Source of the DNA: Gilliamella intestini
GTDB taxonomy: Bacteria; Pseudomonadota; Gammaproteobacteria; Enterobacterales; Orbaceae
Direction: 5' to 3'
Assembly: GCF_900094935.1 (NCBI RefSeq)
Contig: NZ_FMBA01000026.1
Coordinates: 1 to 32,546, forward strand
Length of the DNA: 32,546 bases
The number at the start of each line of letters is the position of its first letter. Position 1 is the first letter of the stretch. The notes under the pieces were generated by a model, which was not told the DNA's origin, did no database searches, and saw nothing but the letters and a program-made list of their open reading frames with translations. Positions 22,062 through 29,668 of the stretch are shown here, in pieces. Made by a program: the position numbers and the translations under genes.

Positions 22062-23165
22062 TTACGATTTTTCTCCCAAAAATTGATAAGCTCGATAAAA
22101 TCTTGTTTTAAGGTAATCTAAACACCAATTAACTCTATTTCTTGCTTGATAGTTAGTTAGTCTATAATCTGTTATTTTCTCGATATAATTAGCTATATCT
22201 GACATAGCGTGACCATAAACATAATAGCTAACCGCAATTTTGATAATAGGGCTGTTTCTGCCGAATGTTTCAATTAAAAGCTTGTCCACCTTTAAAGCTT
22301 CATCATCAGCTAATTGTTCGGCGTGGCGGTGCCTTAATGAAGCAATAATATCACTAGCTTTTTCGAATAACTCTTTACCCTTATATCCTTGACTATATAA
22401 ACCATCAATAATATCAACTAGCGCAGTATCGCTAATATCGGATGATGATAGCATCATTTTAGCAATCACATTCTCATTACTTTCTTTTATCTCTTGATAT
22501 GCCCACGCCCCCCAACCTGTAAGAATATTTTCAATAAATAAGCGTTGGTAAGCTGTCAGTGACATACAGGTACCAAGTTGCTTTTTATTCTTCAATTGTG
22601 CCAATACATTGTATGCACTCTCGTTTTTTAACGCATCTTCATTCAGATTTTTGGTAAACCTTGCAACCGCTTTTATTGCCGCTCGTTCACTGGTATAACG
22701 TCCCAAATTGTAGTGTTGCCGATTACGATAAACAATAGCAACCCATTTATTATCTGATGCTGAATAATGCACGCCCTCTGATAATGTTACCTTGGGTATC
22801 TTCCTTTCAATTGCACGAACTTCTTCTAGATTATCAAAGCGATTATCTGCAATATTGCCATTTTTGTGCTGGATTTTACGTTTTGGCCATTCGCTAGTAA
22901 CTAAAAACCACGCCAGTCGTTCTGCAGCGTATTTACGGCTATTTACAACAATAAATAACCGCCCTTGCTTGTCATGTATGCCTTTAACATGGATACCCTC
23001 TTTATAAGCAGACGTAAAAATACCTGTATTCTGGTCATAATGCACAGCATCTTTTAAAATTTGATGTCGCTTATTAGCTCCAATACGTCTAGCTGTTCGA
23101 CCTAACTGACGAATTGAATGCGTTGATCTGCGATTTAATTTTTGTAGAATTTTTTCAGCTGTCAT
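22062..23165 (-). CDS. HNH-AP2 domains fused to a phage Q-type antiterminator
   Basis: I start at MTAEKILQKL because GGAG lies about nine bases upstream; a TTG-like or earlier ATG would add nine residues. The 367-residue product has three parts. Residues about 34-118 resemble phage HNH homing nucleases (LKDAVHYDQNTGIF, AAERLAWFLVTSEWP, QHKNGNIADNRFDNLEE, with H100 as the expected catalytic His). Residues about 129-175 form an AP2 DNA-binding domain (GVHYSASDNKWVAIVYRN, LGRYTSERAAIKAVARF). Residues about 205-362 match the phage antitermination Q family (WGAWAYQEI, LADDEALKVDKLL, AVSYYVYG, SDIANYI). It is the last gene of the early operon and directly precedes the late leader, the Q position, so it most likely turns on lysis and structural genes. 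Confidence 0.75.
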   Translation of the reverse strand: MTAEKILQKLNRRSTHSIRQLGRTARRIGANKRHQILKDAVHYDQNTGIFTSAYKEGIHVKGIHDKQGRLFIVVNSRKYAAERLAWFLVTSEWPKRKIQHKNGNIADNRFDNLEEVRAIERKIPKVTLSEGVHYSASDNKWVAIVYRNRQHYNLGRYTSERAAIKAVARFTKNLNEDALKNESAYNVLAQLKNKKQLGTCMSLTAYQRLFIENILTGWGAWAYQEIKESNENVIAKMMLSSSDISDTALVDIIDGLYSQGYKGKELFEKASDIIASLRHRHAEQLADDEALKVDKLLIETFGRNSPIIKIAVSYYVYGHAMSDIANYIEKITDYRLTNYQARNRVNWCLDYLKTRFYRAYQFLGEKS

Positions 23166-23169
23166 TAAG

Positions 23170-23397
23170 TTACTCCTCTGCGCAACTATCACAATATATA
23201 AAATGACCTAATAAAGTTAAGGTTAAATGCCTAACTGTCATCATCCCAAAACAAGTTATTTCCTCTGATGTAACCTCTTGTAACAGACCGTCTTCAACTA
23301 ATTTTTTGGCTAGCTTTGATTCGCTTTGAAAATAAGTTCCTGTTAATCCTGCCATAAATGCTTTTTCTAATATTTTTAGTTCTGCTTTAGTCACCAC
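23170..23397 (-). CDS. Small phage protein, possible winged helix
   Basis: The 75-residue protein starts at a GTG with GAGG nine bases upstream. It has LKILEKAFMAGL, then SKLAKKLVEDGLLQEV and a C-terminal RHLTLTLLGHFIYCDSC, a pattern that recalls a helix-turn-helix followed by a short wing, but I cannot name the family. It sits between the small membrane protein and the late regulator, overlapping the latter's longer start but not the preferred one. Likely part of the early operon with an accessory or regulatory role. Confidence 0.55.
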   Translation of the reverse strand: MVTKAELKILEKAFMAGLTGTYFQSESKLAKKLVEDGLLQEVTSEEITCFGMMTVRHLTLTLLGHFIYCDSCAEE

Positions 23398-23403
23398 GTT
23401 TCA

Positions 23404-23517
23404 CTACCTCGCACCCAAAAATAACGCAATCACAATGACAGCAACTAAAAACTTAGTGACTGAATAGAATTCTTTGATATATTTTTTATGCTTTGCATTT
23501 GTTATTTTATAAGTCAC
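23404..23517 (-). CDS. Small single-pass membrane protein
   Basis: A 37-codon frame starts at GTG, five bases past a GGGGAG ribosome-binding site formed by the last codons of the primase gene. The product has a basic N-terminal half (VTYKITNAKHKKYIKEFY) and a membrane helix (FLVAVIVIALFLGA). It fills the gap between the primase and the next gene exactly. Function unknown; low-complexity short ORFs can be spurious, but spacing and ribosome-binding site favour a real gene. Confidence 0.5.
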   Translation of the reverse strand: MTYKITNAKHKKYIKEFYSVTKFLVAVIVIALFLGAR

Positions 23518-23519
23518 GC

Positions 23520-24494
23520 CTACTCCCCTTTTTTCTCTTTTAAACTCGCCCATTCATAAACTTTTAGCCCCTGGATCAGCACATCATTAAAATCACCTTT
23601 TTCTGGCCATCTAATCGTTACCTTTTCAACATCGTTATGTATTGATAAAAGGTTATTCTTAGCGCACTTAAATGCGGCTGATTGTCCTGTTAAATTCCAA
23701 TCAGTATCAGCAAAAATCATCAGATGCTTAACGCCAAGCGGTGCTATAAATTTTTCTAAGAATGCCGCATTGATAGTAGACCATGTATTACATTTATAAA
23801 TTTGATAGCATGACAAAGCTGTTTCTACCCCCTCAGCAATGCCAAGCGTTGACGAAACGGGAAATAATCGAATCGCTACCGATTTTGCATAAGTCAAATA
23901 ATTTTCATCCTGTAAGCTATTTAGCTTCTTTGGTGTGGTAATATTTGCTTTACTGTCTCCATTTAATAACGTGCGATGCAGATAACACAGGTTTCCGTTA
24001 AGATCCGTTGCTAATGCATAAATAGCACTTAATCCAGTATTTCCCCTCCCCTCGTTTGGTGAATACTTTATGTTGCATACATTAGCAGGTAGCGTAATAT
24101 GGCGATTATTAAGGTATTTTTCTGCCTGAGTTCCTTTTAGTGATTCAAGATTATTAAATTTCTTAATAACCTTGTTCCTAAGCTCATTTATATTGCTTTT
24201 TAACTGTTTAGGCTGATTATTATTAGTGTATGAATTGCCGATCAGCAGATCGATTTCTTTCGCTAACGTTCTAAAATCTTTTTGCTGGGTTGTTTGCAAT
24301 AGCTTCCAAATATCACCATTGCCACAACTACAAATCCAAGTCCCCTTATTATCTCTGTTATCCATGCGGTAATGATTTTTCTTACCGCACATAGGACATT
24401 CACCACGATAATGCTTACCTCCAGTGATTGGAGGCAAATTATAATGCGCTAAGACAGCAGGAATATGATACTTGATTGCGTCCACGGTTCTCAT
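23520..24494 (-). CDS. DNA primase (zinc ribbon plus Toprim), P4/T7-like
   Basis: The 324-residue protein has an N-terminal zinc ribbon (C33-x2-C36 and C55-x-C57 in GECPMCGKKNHY and WICSCGNGD) and a C-terminal Toprim fold: E221 in LGIAEGVETALS and the D263-x-D265 pair in MIFADTD. A region around 130-215 (YLHRTLLNGDSKA) matches the linker of phage primases in this family. It synthesises RNA primers on the single strands opened by a helicase; the SF2 helicase gene overlaps its start by four bases (ATGA). It lacks a replicative helicase domain, so host DnaB or the adjacent helicase must supply unwinding. Confidence 0.9.
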   Translation of the reverse strand: MRTVDAIKYHIPAVLAHYNLPPITGGKHYRGECPMCGKKNHYRMDNRDNKGTWICSCGNGDIWKLLQTTQQKDFRTLAKEIDLLIGNSYTNNNQPKQLKSNINELRNKVIKKFNNLESLKGTQAEKYLNNRHITLPANVCNIKYSPNEGRGNTGLSAIYALATDLNGNLCYLHRTLLNGDSKANITTPKKLNSLQDENYLTYAKSVAIRLFPVSSTLGIAEGVETALSCYQIYKCNTWSTINAAFLEKFIAPLGVKHLMIFADTDWNLTGQSAAFKCAKNNLLSIHNDVEKVTIRWPEKGDFNDVLIQGLKVYEWASLKEKKGE

Positions 24495-26056
24495 GCTCGA
24501 CCGCCCAATAATACTTCATCAGTTGCTAACGATAAGTCTTGCTGTATTTTCTGTGTTGATAATCCACGGCTTTTAGCGTATGCAATTTGTTTACTTAAAA
24601 TAAAATTTCTCACCTCAGGACCAATTTCTTTTAAGCAATAGTTCAACTTTCTTGGCCACACTCCAAACTTGCTTCGATAAACATGAGCGCACCATCCATC
24701 GCTTAATGATTTATTTTTGGTTTGTGCTACTTGATGCTGATAAAACAAAATTTGAGACCACCAAGATTGCTTTTCTGATTGGCTATACTCAGTACGCTTA
24801 CCTTTGTTAATTTTTTGAATGTTACGGGTTTCGTCTGTTTCAACATCTTCATTAGCTAATGGCTCATAACCGCATTTAGGGCATGTATAAACACCAATAG
24901 GCTTCATAAATTTACAAGACGGGCATTCCTTTGGCTTTTTCTCGGTAATTTGGCGTTCTTGGATTTTATTATCCTTCATACCATCATCCTTTGACGGTAA
25001 TTTGTCATACTCAATATCATCAGGAAAACCTAAACGGTGAACCGTTCCGCTATGGTCAAAAATAACGCACTTATCTTTTCCCTCCGCTGTCCTAAGTCCC
25101 CTACCAATACACTGAACCCATCTGATTTCTGACTTCGTTGGACGGGCATAAATAACACATCGAACATCACTATCAAAACCAGCAACAAGCACACCTACAT
25201 TGATGAGGATTTTAGTAATGCCCAACTCAAACCGTTCAATAATTAATTTACGCTCATCTTGTGGAGTGCTTGCCGTCATAACCTCAGCGTTGATCCCCGA
25301 TTTTTTAAACTGGATAGTGACATAATTTGCGTGCTTAACATTGACGCAAAAGCAAACTGTTGGTAAGTCATTGCCGTGTTCTAGCCAGTTTTGCACTAAA
25401 TCCCCCACCAAATCAGCTCCGCACATAATTTCGCCTAGCTCATCTTCGTTGTAATCATTTCCCATTGCTGTGTTATGAGATTTAACACCTTTTAAGTTGG
25501 GTTTAGTTGGTGCATAGAATTCATAAGGGCTTAACTCGCCAAGTTGTATTAATTCTTTCATACTGGTTGGCTTTATAAGTTTTTCGTAATATTGCCCTAG
25601 GAATGTTGCAAAAGGTGTTCCTGATAACCCGATAACCTTTGCTGATGTTTCTTTGATGTATGCTAGTAACTTTTTACGTTTTAAATGAGCTTCATCAATG
25701 ATAATCAGATCGACATCAGCAGGAAGTTCACGGCGAATCAAAGTATCGGCACTGGCTATCTGAATCGGCTTTCTTGGGTCATATAGTTCGTGCTTTTGCC
25801 AAATCACAGAAATAAGATTTTCATCGATCCCATATTGAACAAAACGAGCCATTGTTTGTTCAATCAAAACGGTGTACGGAGCGATAAATAACACGCGCAT
25901 ATTGTTATTAATAAAACCGTCAGTAATGAATGCGGCAAGCCCAGTTTTACCGCTCCCTGTTGGGCTACTAACCATGAATGTGCGGTGTTCCTTCCAGTTT
26001 TGACGGAGTTCAGCAAGTCCCTTTTTTTGAGCGTGATTTGGAGTGATATTAAGCAT
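24491..26056 (-). CDS. DEAD/DEAH-type superfamily 2 helicase with zinc ribbon
   Basis: The 521-residue protein has a full SF2 helicase core: Walker A SPTGSGKT (31-38), DEAH box (121-124), SGTP (motif III, 145-148) and QCIGRGLR (motif VI, 315-322). After the core lies a zinc ribbon with C378, C381, C392 and C395. The C-terminal segment (SWWSQILFYQHQ, GWCAHVYRSKFGVWP) is shared by phage helicases of the UvsW/RadD-like group. It probably remodels replication forks or helps start phage replication with the adjacent primase. AAGG six bases before the ATG supports the start. Confidence 0.9.
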   Translation of the reverse strand: MLNITPNHAQKKGLAELRQNWKEHRTFMVSSPTGSGKTGLAAFITDGFINNNMRVLFIAPYTVLIEQTMARFVQYGIDENLISVIWQKHELYDPRKPIQIASADTLIRRELPADVDLIIIDEAHLKRKKLLAYIKETSAKVIGLSGTPFATFLGQYYEKLIKPTSMKELIQLGELSPYEFYAPTKPNLKGVKSHNTAMGNDYNEDELGEIMCGADLVGDLVQNWLEHGNDLPTVCFCVNVKHANYVTIQFKKSGINAEVMTASTPQDERKLIIERFELGITKILINVGVLVAGFDSDVRCVIYARPTKSEIRWVQCIGRGLRTAEGKDKCVIFDHSGTVHRLGFPDDIEYDKLPSKDDGMKDNKIQERQITEKKPKECPSCKFMKPIGVYTCPKCGYEPLANEDVETDETRNIQKINKGKRTEYSQSEKQSWWSQILFYQHQVAQTKNKSLSDGWCAHVYRSKFGVWPRKLNYCLKEIGPEVRNFILSKQIAYAKSRGLSTQKIQQDLSLATDEVLLGGRA

Positions 26057-26058
26057 GA

Positions 26059-26406
26059 TTACCTTCTCGCTGAAACCACATCAATGCCTAACGTTTTGTG
26101 CTGAGATAAAAAACCATTTCTCAACAAAATAAAACCTTGCTCACCATGTTCACCTAGTGACTGAATACGCTCCAGTGAGCGAATACGAGGGCTTTTGTTA
26201 TCAAGTTCAATCCAGCAAGACTTACCGCTCTTACTTACCTTGAGGTTGATTTTTGCATTTTCCAAGAAAGGATGCTTCGCCTCCTTCTCAACCACATAGC
26301 CGTTTAGGTTCAACTTAGCAATCAATGCCGACATAAAAAACCGCTTATCCGATACCGTCGTCTTGTCAAACTGCTTGGATAGTATTGCTATAATCTCAGC
26401 TTTCAT
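26059..26406 (-). CDS. Small phage protein, possible nuclease-like fold
   Basis: The 115-residue protein has a helical start (KAEIIAILSKQFDKTTVSDKRFFMSALIAKLNLNGYVVEKE) and a central KINLKVSKSGKSCWIELDNKSPRIRSLERI. The strand with W-I-E-L-D followed by K and the S-P-R-x-x-S segment resemble proteins with a PD-(D/E)XK-like fold, but the match is weak. It lies two bases before the helicase gene, so a role in replication or recombination is likely. Upstream 173 bases without a gene are AT-rich and hold a CCTCAA-TTGAGG hairpin (26554-26572); I see no clear promoter. Confidence 0.6.
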   Translation of the reverse strand: MKAEIIAILSKQFDKTTVSDKRFFMSALIAKLNLNGYVVEKEAKHPFLENAKINLKVSKSGKSCWIELDNKSPRIRSLERIQSLGEHGEQGFILLRNGFLSQHKTLGIDVVSARR

Positions 26407-26579
26407 TCATGCCCCTATATATAATAATTAAGATCTATATAAATAATTCTTTCTTTGGAATAGTAATAAAATATATATACTCAGTAGTATTATTAAACTA
26501 CCAAGCACCCCCGCCCTTACCCATCAAAAGCCGCTTCTCTCTCTTGATGAGTACCTCAAAAACACGTTGAGGATTTTCG

Positions 26580-26852
26580 TTACAGTGTAACTATTGGCGG
26601 CTCACAGACCCGACAACTCATTACACTTGAATAACGTTTTACATATTTACGAAGCCTTGTATTGGCTTCTCTACGAGCCTTATTCTCCTTTTTGTGTGCT
26701 ATTGGCTCTTTTTTATATTCGGCTACAAATACATCTGTATATAACGCAGATACCCTTTTCCTAACTCGCTTAGGTAGCTTTGATAACATTTCGATGATCC
26801 ACTTTTCATCATCCTTGCAATAAGTTTCGGGTAAGCAATAGATTGATGTCAT
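26580..26852 (-). CDS. Small conserved phage protein
   Basis: The 90-residue protein (start chosen at MTSIYCLPETY, because GGA lies ten bases upstream; the ATG nine bases earlier has none) has a charged helical middle (WIIEMLSKLPKRVRKRVS), a basic run (HKKENKARREANTRLRKYV) and a CxxC near the end (SCRVC). Similar small proteins follow Cro genes in lambdoid early operons, but no function is established. It overlaps the end of the Cro-like gene region closely, so both come from the same transcript. Confidence 0.7.
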   Translation of the reverse strand: MTSIYCLPETYCKDDEKWIIEMLSKLPKRVRKRVSALYTDVFVAEYKKEPIAHKKENKARREANTRLRKYVKRYSSVMSCRVCEPPIVTL

Positions 26853-26857
26853 GAGAA

Positions 26858-27079
26858 TCATTCCGGCGGAAATAACTCTGGCAAATCAGGGCGCAACTCA
26901 CACGCTTTAACTACGCCATTTGTTGCTTTAACAATTAACGGTACATAGTCAGCTTTGACTTTTTGCTTGTTATGTAGCCATTTCCAAACATTTGGCTGAG
27001 TTGTTCCTGTTATTTCTCCTAATTTTTTTTGCCCTCCAAGAATTTCAATTGCTAACTGAATGCTTCTATTTTTATTCAT
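26858..27079 (-). CDS. Cro-like early regulator (YdaS/Cro family)
   Basis: I start at MNKNRSIQLAIEILGG, because the longer frame from 27145 runs through the operator region and adds a hydrophobic stretch. The 73-residue product has an HTH: LAIEILGGQKKLGEITGTTQPNVWKWLHNKQ, where the G-x-T-Q-P-N-V-W-K-W recognition helix is characteristic of YdaS/Cro-type proteins, and then KADYVPLIVKATNGVVK. It is divergent from the CI-like repressor gene with a 148-base operator region between them, the lambda switch layout. It should repress the lysogenic side to allow early gene expression. Confidence 0.85.
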   Translation of the reverse strand: MNKNRSIQLAIEILGGQKKLGEITGTTQPNVWKWLHNKQKVKADYVPLIVKATNGVVKACELRPDLPELFPPE

Positions 27080-27121
27080 CAATATTCTCAAAGTTATAAA
27101 ATTAATATTTAATAATAACCA

Positions 27122-27150
27122 AATATAACTTAAATAATAACTCAAATCAA
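27122..27150 (-). promoter_or_regulatory. Early leftward promoter (cro operon)
   Basis: On the minus strand TTGATT (27150-27145), 17-base spacer and TATATT (27127-27122) precede the Cro-like ATG by about 43 bases. Two ATAACT half-sites (27125-27130, 27137-27142) overlap it and a third (27150-27155) abuts the -35, so a repressor bound to them would shut this promoter. Confidence 0.7.
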
Positions 27151-27161
27151 TAACTTTTGTG

Positions 27162-27190
27162 TTGTCTTAAAATAACTATAGTTATATGAT
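27162..27190 (+). promoter_or_regulatory. Repressor maintenance promoter with palindromic operator
   Basis: TTGTCT (27162-27167), 17-base spacer and TATGAT (27185-27190) lie 38 bases before the CI-like ATG. The perfect palindrome ATAACTATAGTTAT (27172-27185) fills the spacer and touches the -10. The same 14-bp site occurs in the promoter at 28793, so this is likely autoregulation by the repressor. Confidence 0.7.
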
Positions 27191-27227
27191 GTATTCAATA
27201 AATCATATTCATTAAATAAGGTCTGAA

Positions 27228-27929
27228 ATGGAGCAAAGTAACTTTAACGAGCGTGTAAAATTAGCGTTCAAGATGTCAGGACTATCGCAGCACCAACTAG
27301 CAGAAAAAGTAGGAATTAGTCAGCCTGCAATTCAGAAAATACTATCAGGACGATCTAACTCATCCAGAAAATTAGTTGAAATAGCTAATGCGTTAGACGT
27401 TGATCTGTTTTGGTTAACAACTGGTTCAGGAGAAATGAAAAAAGGTAACATAAATTCTAATGCAAAAATTTTAGGAACAATAGACGATTGGGATAGTAAT
27501 ACACCGCTTGATGATGATGAGGTAGAAGTGCCGTTTTATAAGGATATACGATTATCAGCTGGCAATGGATTTGCTGACGACATAGAAGATTACAACGGTT
27601 GCAAGCTTAGATTATCTAAATCAACAATGAGAAGATATGGAATTGATAAAAATTGCACTGTTTGCTTAACCGTTTACGGAGACAGTATGGAACCTGTTTT
27701 TAGAGATGGAGCAACAGTTGCAATTGATCGGGCTGATAGACATATCCGAGATGGGAAAATTTATGCAATCAATCATGATGGTTTATTAAGAATAAAAATT
27801 TTAGAAAAATTGCCAGGCAATCAAATTAAAATTAAAAGTTACAACTCAGGCTATGATGATGAAATAGTGCTTCAAGATGAGATCACTATTTTAGGGCGTG
27901 TTTGGTGGCAATCATCGATACTAGACTAA
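27228..27929 (+). CDS. CI-like repressor with S24 (LexA-type) peptidase domain, first copy
   Basis: The 233-residue protein has an N-terminal HTH (residues about 8-62; LSQHQLAEKVGISQPAIQKILSG) and a C-terminal S24 peptidase fold. Self-cleavage elements are all present: cleavage site A111-G112 (LSAGNG), Ser153 in GDSMEPVF and Lys190 in LLRIKIL. It therefore should cut itself when RecA filaments form after DNA damage, releasing the lytic programme. It reads rightward, divergent from the Cro-like gene. A second repressor follows after 20 bases. Confidence 0.92.
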   Translation: MEQSNFNERVKLAFKMSGLSQHQLAEKVGISQPAIQKILSGRSNSSRKLVEIANALDVDLFWLTTGSGEMKKGNINSNAKILGTIDDWDSNTPLDDDEVEVPFYKDIRLSAGNGFADDIEDYNGCKLRLSKSTMRRYGIDKNCTVCLTVYGDSMEPVFRDGATVAIDRADRHIRDGKIYAINHDGLLRIKILEKLPGNQIKIKSYNSGYDDEIVLQDEITILGRVWWQSSILD

Positions 27930-27949
27930 AACTAAAAGAGATTTTTAAA

Positions 27950-28594
27950 ATGAATAATCTTGGTCAACGAATCAGAGCACGACGAGAAGAATTGAACTTA
28001 ACGCAGGAACAAGTAGCTTCACAAGTTGGAATAAAACAACAATCTTATCAAGCAATTGAAAGTGGAGAAGTAAAAAAACCTCGCTATTTATATGAAATAT
28101 CTGTTGCTCTTAAATGCGATATGGCGTGGCTATTAAGCGGAAAAGAGAAAGAAGTAAAGAATGTAGAACCCATAGCGCTAAAAGCTCGCCAAGTGCCTTT
28201 AATTAGTTATGTTCAAGCAGGAGTTTGGACTGAATCATGCGAATTAAGAGATTCAACAGGATTTGAATACATTATGACTTCATTGGAACTATCAGATAAA
28301 GCATTTGCATTACAAATAAAAGGCGACTCAATGGAGCCAGAATTTAAAGAAGGTGATGTTGTTATCATAGATCCAGCCGTTAAACCTATTCCTGGTGAAT
28401 TTGTTGTTGCAATGAACGGCGAATCAGAAGCTACGTTCAAGAAATATCGAGAGTTAGGATATGATGAGCATGAAAGAATTCAGTTTGAGCTAATTCCGCT
28501 AAATCCTGATTACACAACAATGAGTACATTAACTCAGCAAATAAGAATAGTTGGCACCATGGTTGAACACAGAATATTCAGACGTAAAAGATAA
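27950..28594 (+). CDS. Second CI-like repressor with S24 peptidase domain
   Basis: I start at MNNLGQRIRA because AAGAG lies about ten bases upstream; a frame from 27902 would overlap the first gene. The 214-residue protein has an HTH (residues 5-63; LTQEQVASQVGIKQQSYQAIESG) with a WLLSG ending and a complete self-cleaving domain: A90-G91 (YVQAG), Ser127 in GDSMEPEF and Lys164 in ATFKK. It is clearly different in sequence from the first repressor, especially in the HTH recognition helix, so it should bind different operators. Two active S24 repressors in a row are uncommon in one prophage. Confidence 0.9.
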   Translation: MNNLGQRIRARREELNLTQEQVASQVGIKQQSYQAIESGEVKKPRYLYEISVALKCDMAWLLSGKEKEVKNVEPIALKARQVPLISYVQAGVWTESCELRDSTGFEYIMTSLELSDKAFALQIKGDSMEPEFKEGDVVIIDPAVKPIPGEFVVAMNGESEATFKKYRELGYDEHERIQFELIPLNPDYTTMSTLTQQIRIVGTMVEHRIFRRKR

Positions 28595-28616
28595 TAGTTC
28601 CAAATAGAACACATAG

Positions 28617-28635
28617 AACCGCTTCGGCGGTTTTT
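28617..28635 (+). terminator. Terminator after the repressor pair
   Basis: AACCGC-TTCG-GCGGTT followed by TTT forms a six-pair stem with a UUCG tetraloop, a classic intrinsic terminator, 23 bases past the second repressor stop. It isolates the repressors from the rightward operon. Confidence 0.9.
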
Positions 28636-28792
28636 CTGTGCTCTACTTGTAGTAGCTCTACTTACATCCAAATCAAATAAACTTAATGCAAGCTGTCTTA
28701 TTATAACCACAATATTAATCCCAAAATTAAAACTTTTTAATCAAATAGTTTTAACTGCCCACAAAAAAATATAACTATTTATAACTTTAATA

Positions 28793-28821
28793 TTGACTAA
28801 ATTTATAACTATAGTTATTAT
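28793..28821 (+). promoter_or_regulatory. Rightward promoter for the accessory operon, with palindromic operator
   Basis: TTGACT (28793-28798), 17-base spacer and TATTAT (28816-28821) point to the gene at 28900. The spacer contains the same perfect 14-bp palindrome ATAACTATAGTTAT (28805-28818) seen in the repressor promoter, in nearly the same place. It should be off in the lysogen and on after induction. Confidence 0.7.
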
Positions 28822-28899
28822 TGGTTTTAAGAGATCTTTTTAGATCCTTTAGTAAGTTATCAGTGAGATAACAAAATTTAACATCAATAGGGGCTACTA

Positions 28900-29106
28900 A
28901 TGAATATTTATTTATTAAACCACAACTCACGGGAAAAAATAGAAGAAACGTTAATTCAAATGAAAGCGGTGGCAATGTTAATCAATGAAACAACATCCCC
29001 AGATTCCGATAATAGAAACGACCACGTTAACACTTGCGCTTGGATGATAGCAGATCGGTTAGAAGAGACATTAGAAGCTTTAGATAACTTACCAAGGCAA
29101 AAATGA
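28900..29106 (+). CDS. Small phage protein (paralogue of the next gene)
   Basis: The 68-residue protein is rich in alternating charged and hydrophobic residues. Its core (IEETLIQMKAVAMLINETT, then AWMIADRLEETLEAL) aligns residue by residue with the next gene's core (IDCQLLQLKGVVGLILTVT, then AWLVADVIENIRSKL), with shared D..N.. between them, so the two arose by duplication. Function unknown. It is the first gene of the accessory operon. Confidence 0.7.
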   Translation: MNIYLLNHNSREKIEETLIQMKAVAMLINETTSPDSDNRNDHVNTCAWMIADRLEETLEALDNLPRQK

Positions 29107-29114
29107 GGTAAAAA

Positions 29115-29342
29115 ATGGACGACAAGAATGTATGTACTCAATTAACCGCTGATGAGCATGAAGAAATTGATTGCCAATTATTACAGTTAAAAGGCGTTGT
29201 CGGGTTAATTCTAACAGTAACAAAACCAGACGGAGATTATGCTAATAATCAAATTAATAGCTCGGCGTGGTTGGTTGCTGATGTTATTGAAAACATAAGA
29301 AGTAAATTAGAAAAATTATCAAAGCCTGTTGGGTGGGAGTAA
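29115..29342 (+). CDS. Small phage protein (paralogue of the previous gene)
   Basis: The 75-residue protein shares a helix, D-G/S-D loop and A-W-x-x-A-D helix with the preceding one and follows it after eight bases. Helical with an acidic N-terminus. The pair may form a heterodimer or bind related targets. Function unknown. Confidence 0.7.
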   Translation: MDDKNVCTQLTADEHEEIDCQLLQLKGVVGLILTVTKPDGDYANNQINSSAWLVADVIENIRSKLEKLSKPVGWE

Positions 29343-29344
29343 AA

Positions 29345-29668
29345 ATGAGTAATTTCAGCTTAGGATGTTTTTTAGATGAGCCATTTATATCTCTTTTGGT
29401 TAGTGAAGGGAAAAAGCCATTATTTAGTGCTCTTTTCTCAGCAAAAGAAATCCCTAATGTGATAAAGCAGTTAAATAATCGATGCATAAATGCTATCGAA
29501 CCTTTAACCAAGATTCATAATCGATTTTTAGAAACGGGTGATCTCAATTGCATATATGAAGTATTTCCACAAATACTTGTGGATATCAGGAAAAAGGCAA
29601 AAAGTGGATCCCCTAAGACCGCCATCAAAGGAGAAAATCAAACCAACAACTTAGGAATGAAAGCGTGA
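29345..29668 (+). CDS. Small phage protein of unknown function
   Basis: Start at ATG after GGGAG (a GTG at 29333 is less likely). The 107-residue protein has FSLGCFLDEPFISLLVSEGKKP, then helices with NVIKQLNNRCINAIEPL and ends basic (KKAKSGSPKTAIKGENQ). No family recognised. It overlaps the KilA-N gene by four bases, so the two are probably translated together. Confidence 0.65.
   Translation: MSNFSLGCFLDEPFISLLVSEGKKPLFSALFSAKEIPNVIKQLNNRCINAIEPLTKIHNRFLETGDLNCIYEVFPQILVDIRKKAKSGSPKTAIKGENQTNNLGMKA

Larger units (their letters stand above)
28595..28899 (+). other. Gene-free control region between repressors and accessory operon
   Basis: These 305 bases hold the terminator at 28617-28635, two ATAACT half-sites (28771-28776 and 28781-28786) and a repressed promoter at 28793-28821 with the palindrome. 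The remainder (about 28640-28765) is AT-rich with no clear feature. Confidence 0.6.

Noticed and set aside
22563-22565. Internal ATG as start of a stand-alone antiterminator
   Set aside because: No Shine-Dalgarno precedes it, while the upstream start at 23165 has GGAG; kept only as a note in the fusion finding.
28787-28975. Minus-strand frame over the accessory promoter
   Set aside because: It covers promoter, operator and the start of the real plus-strand gene, and has no ribosome-binding site.
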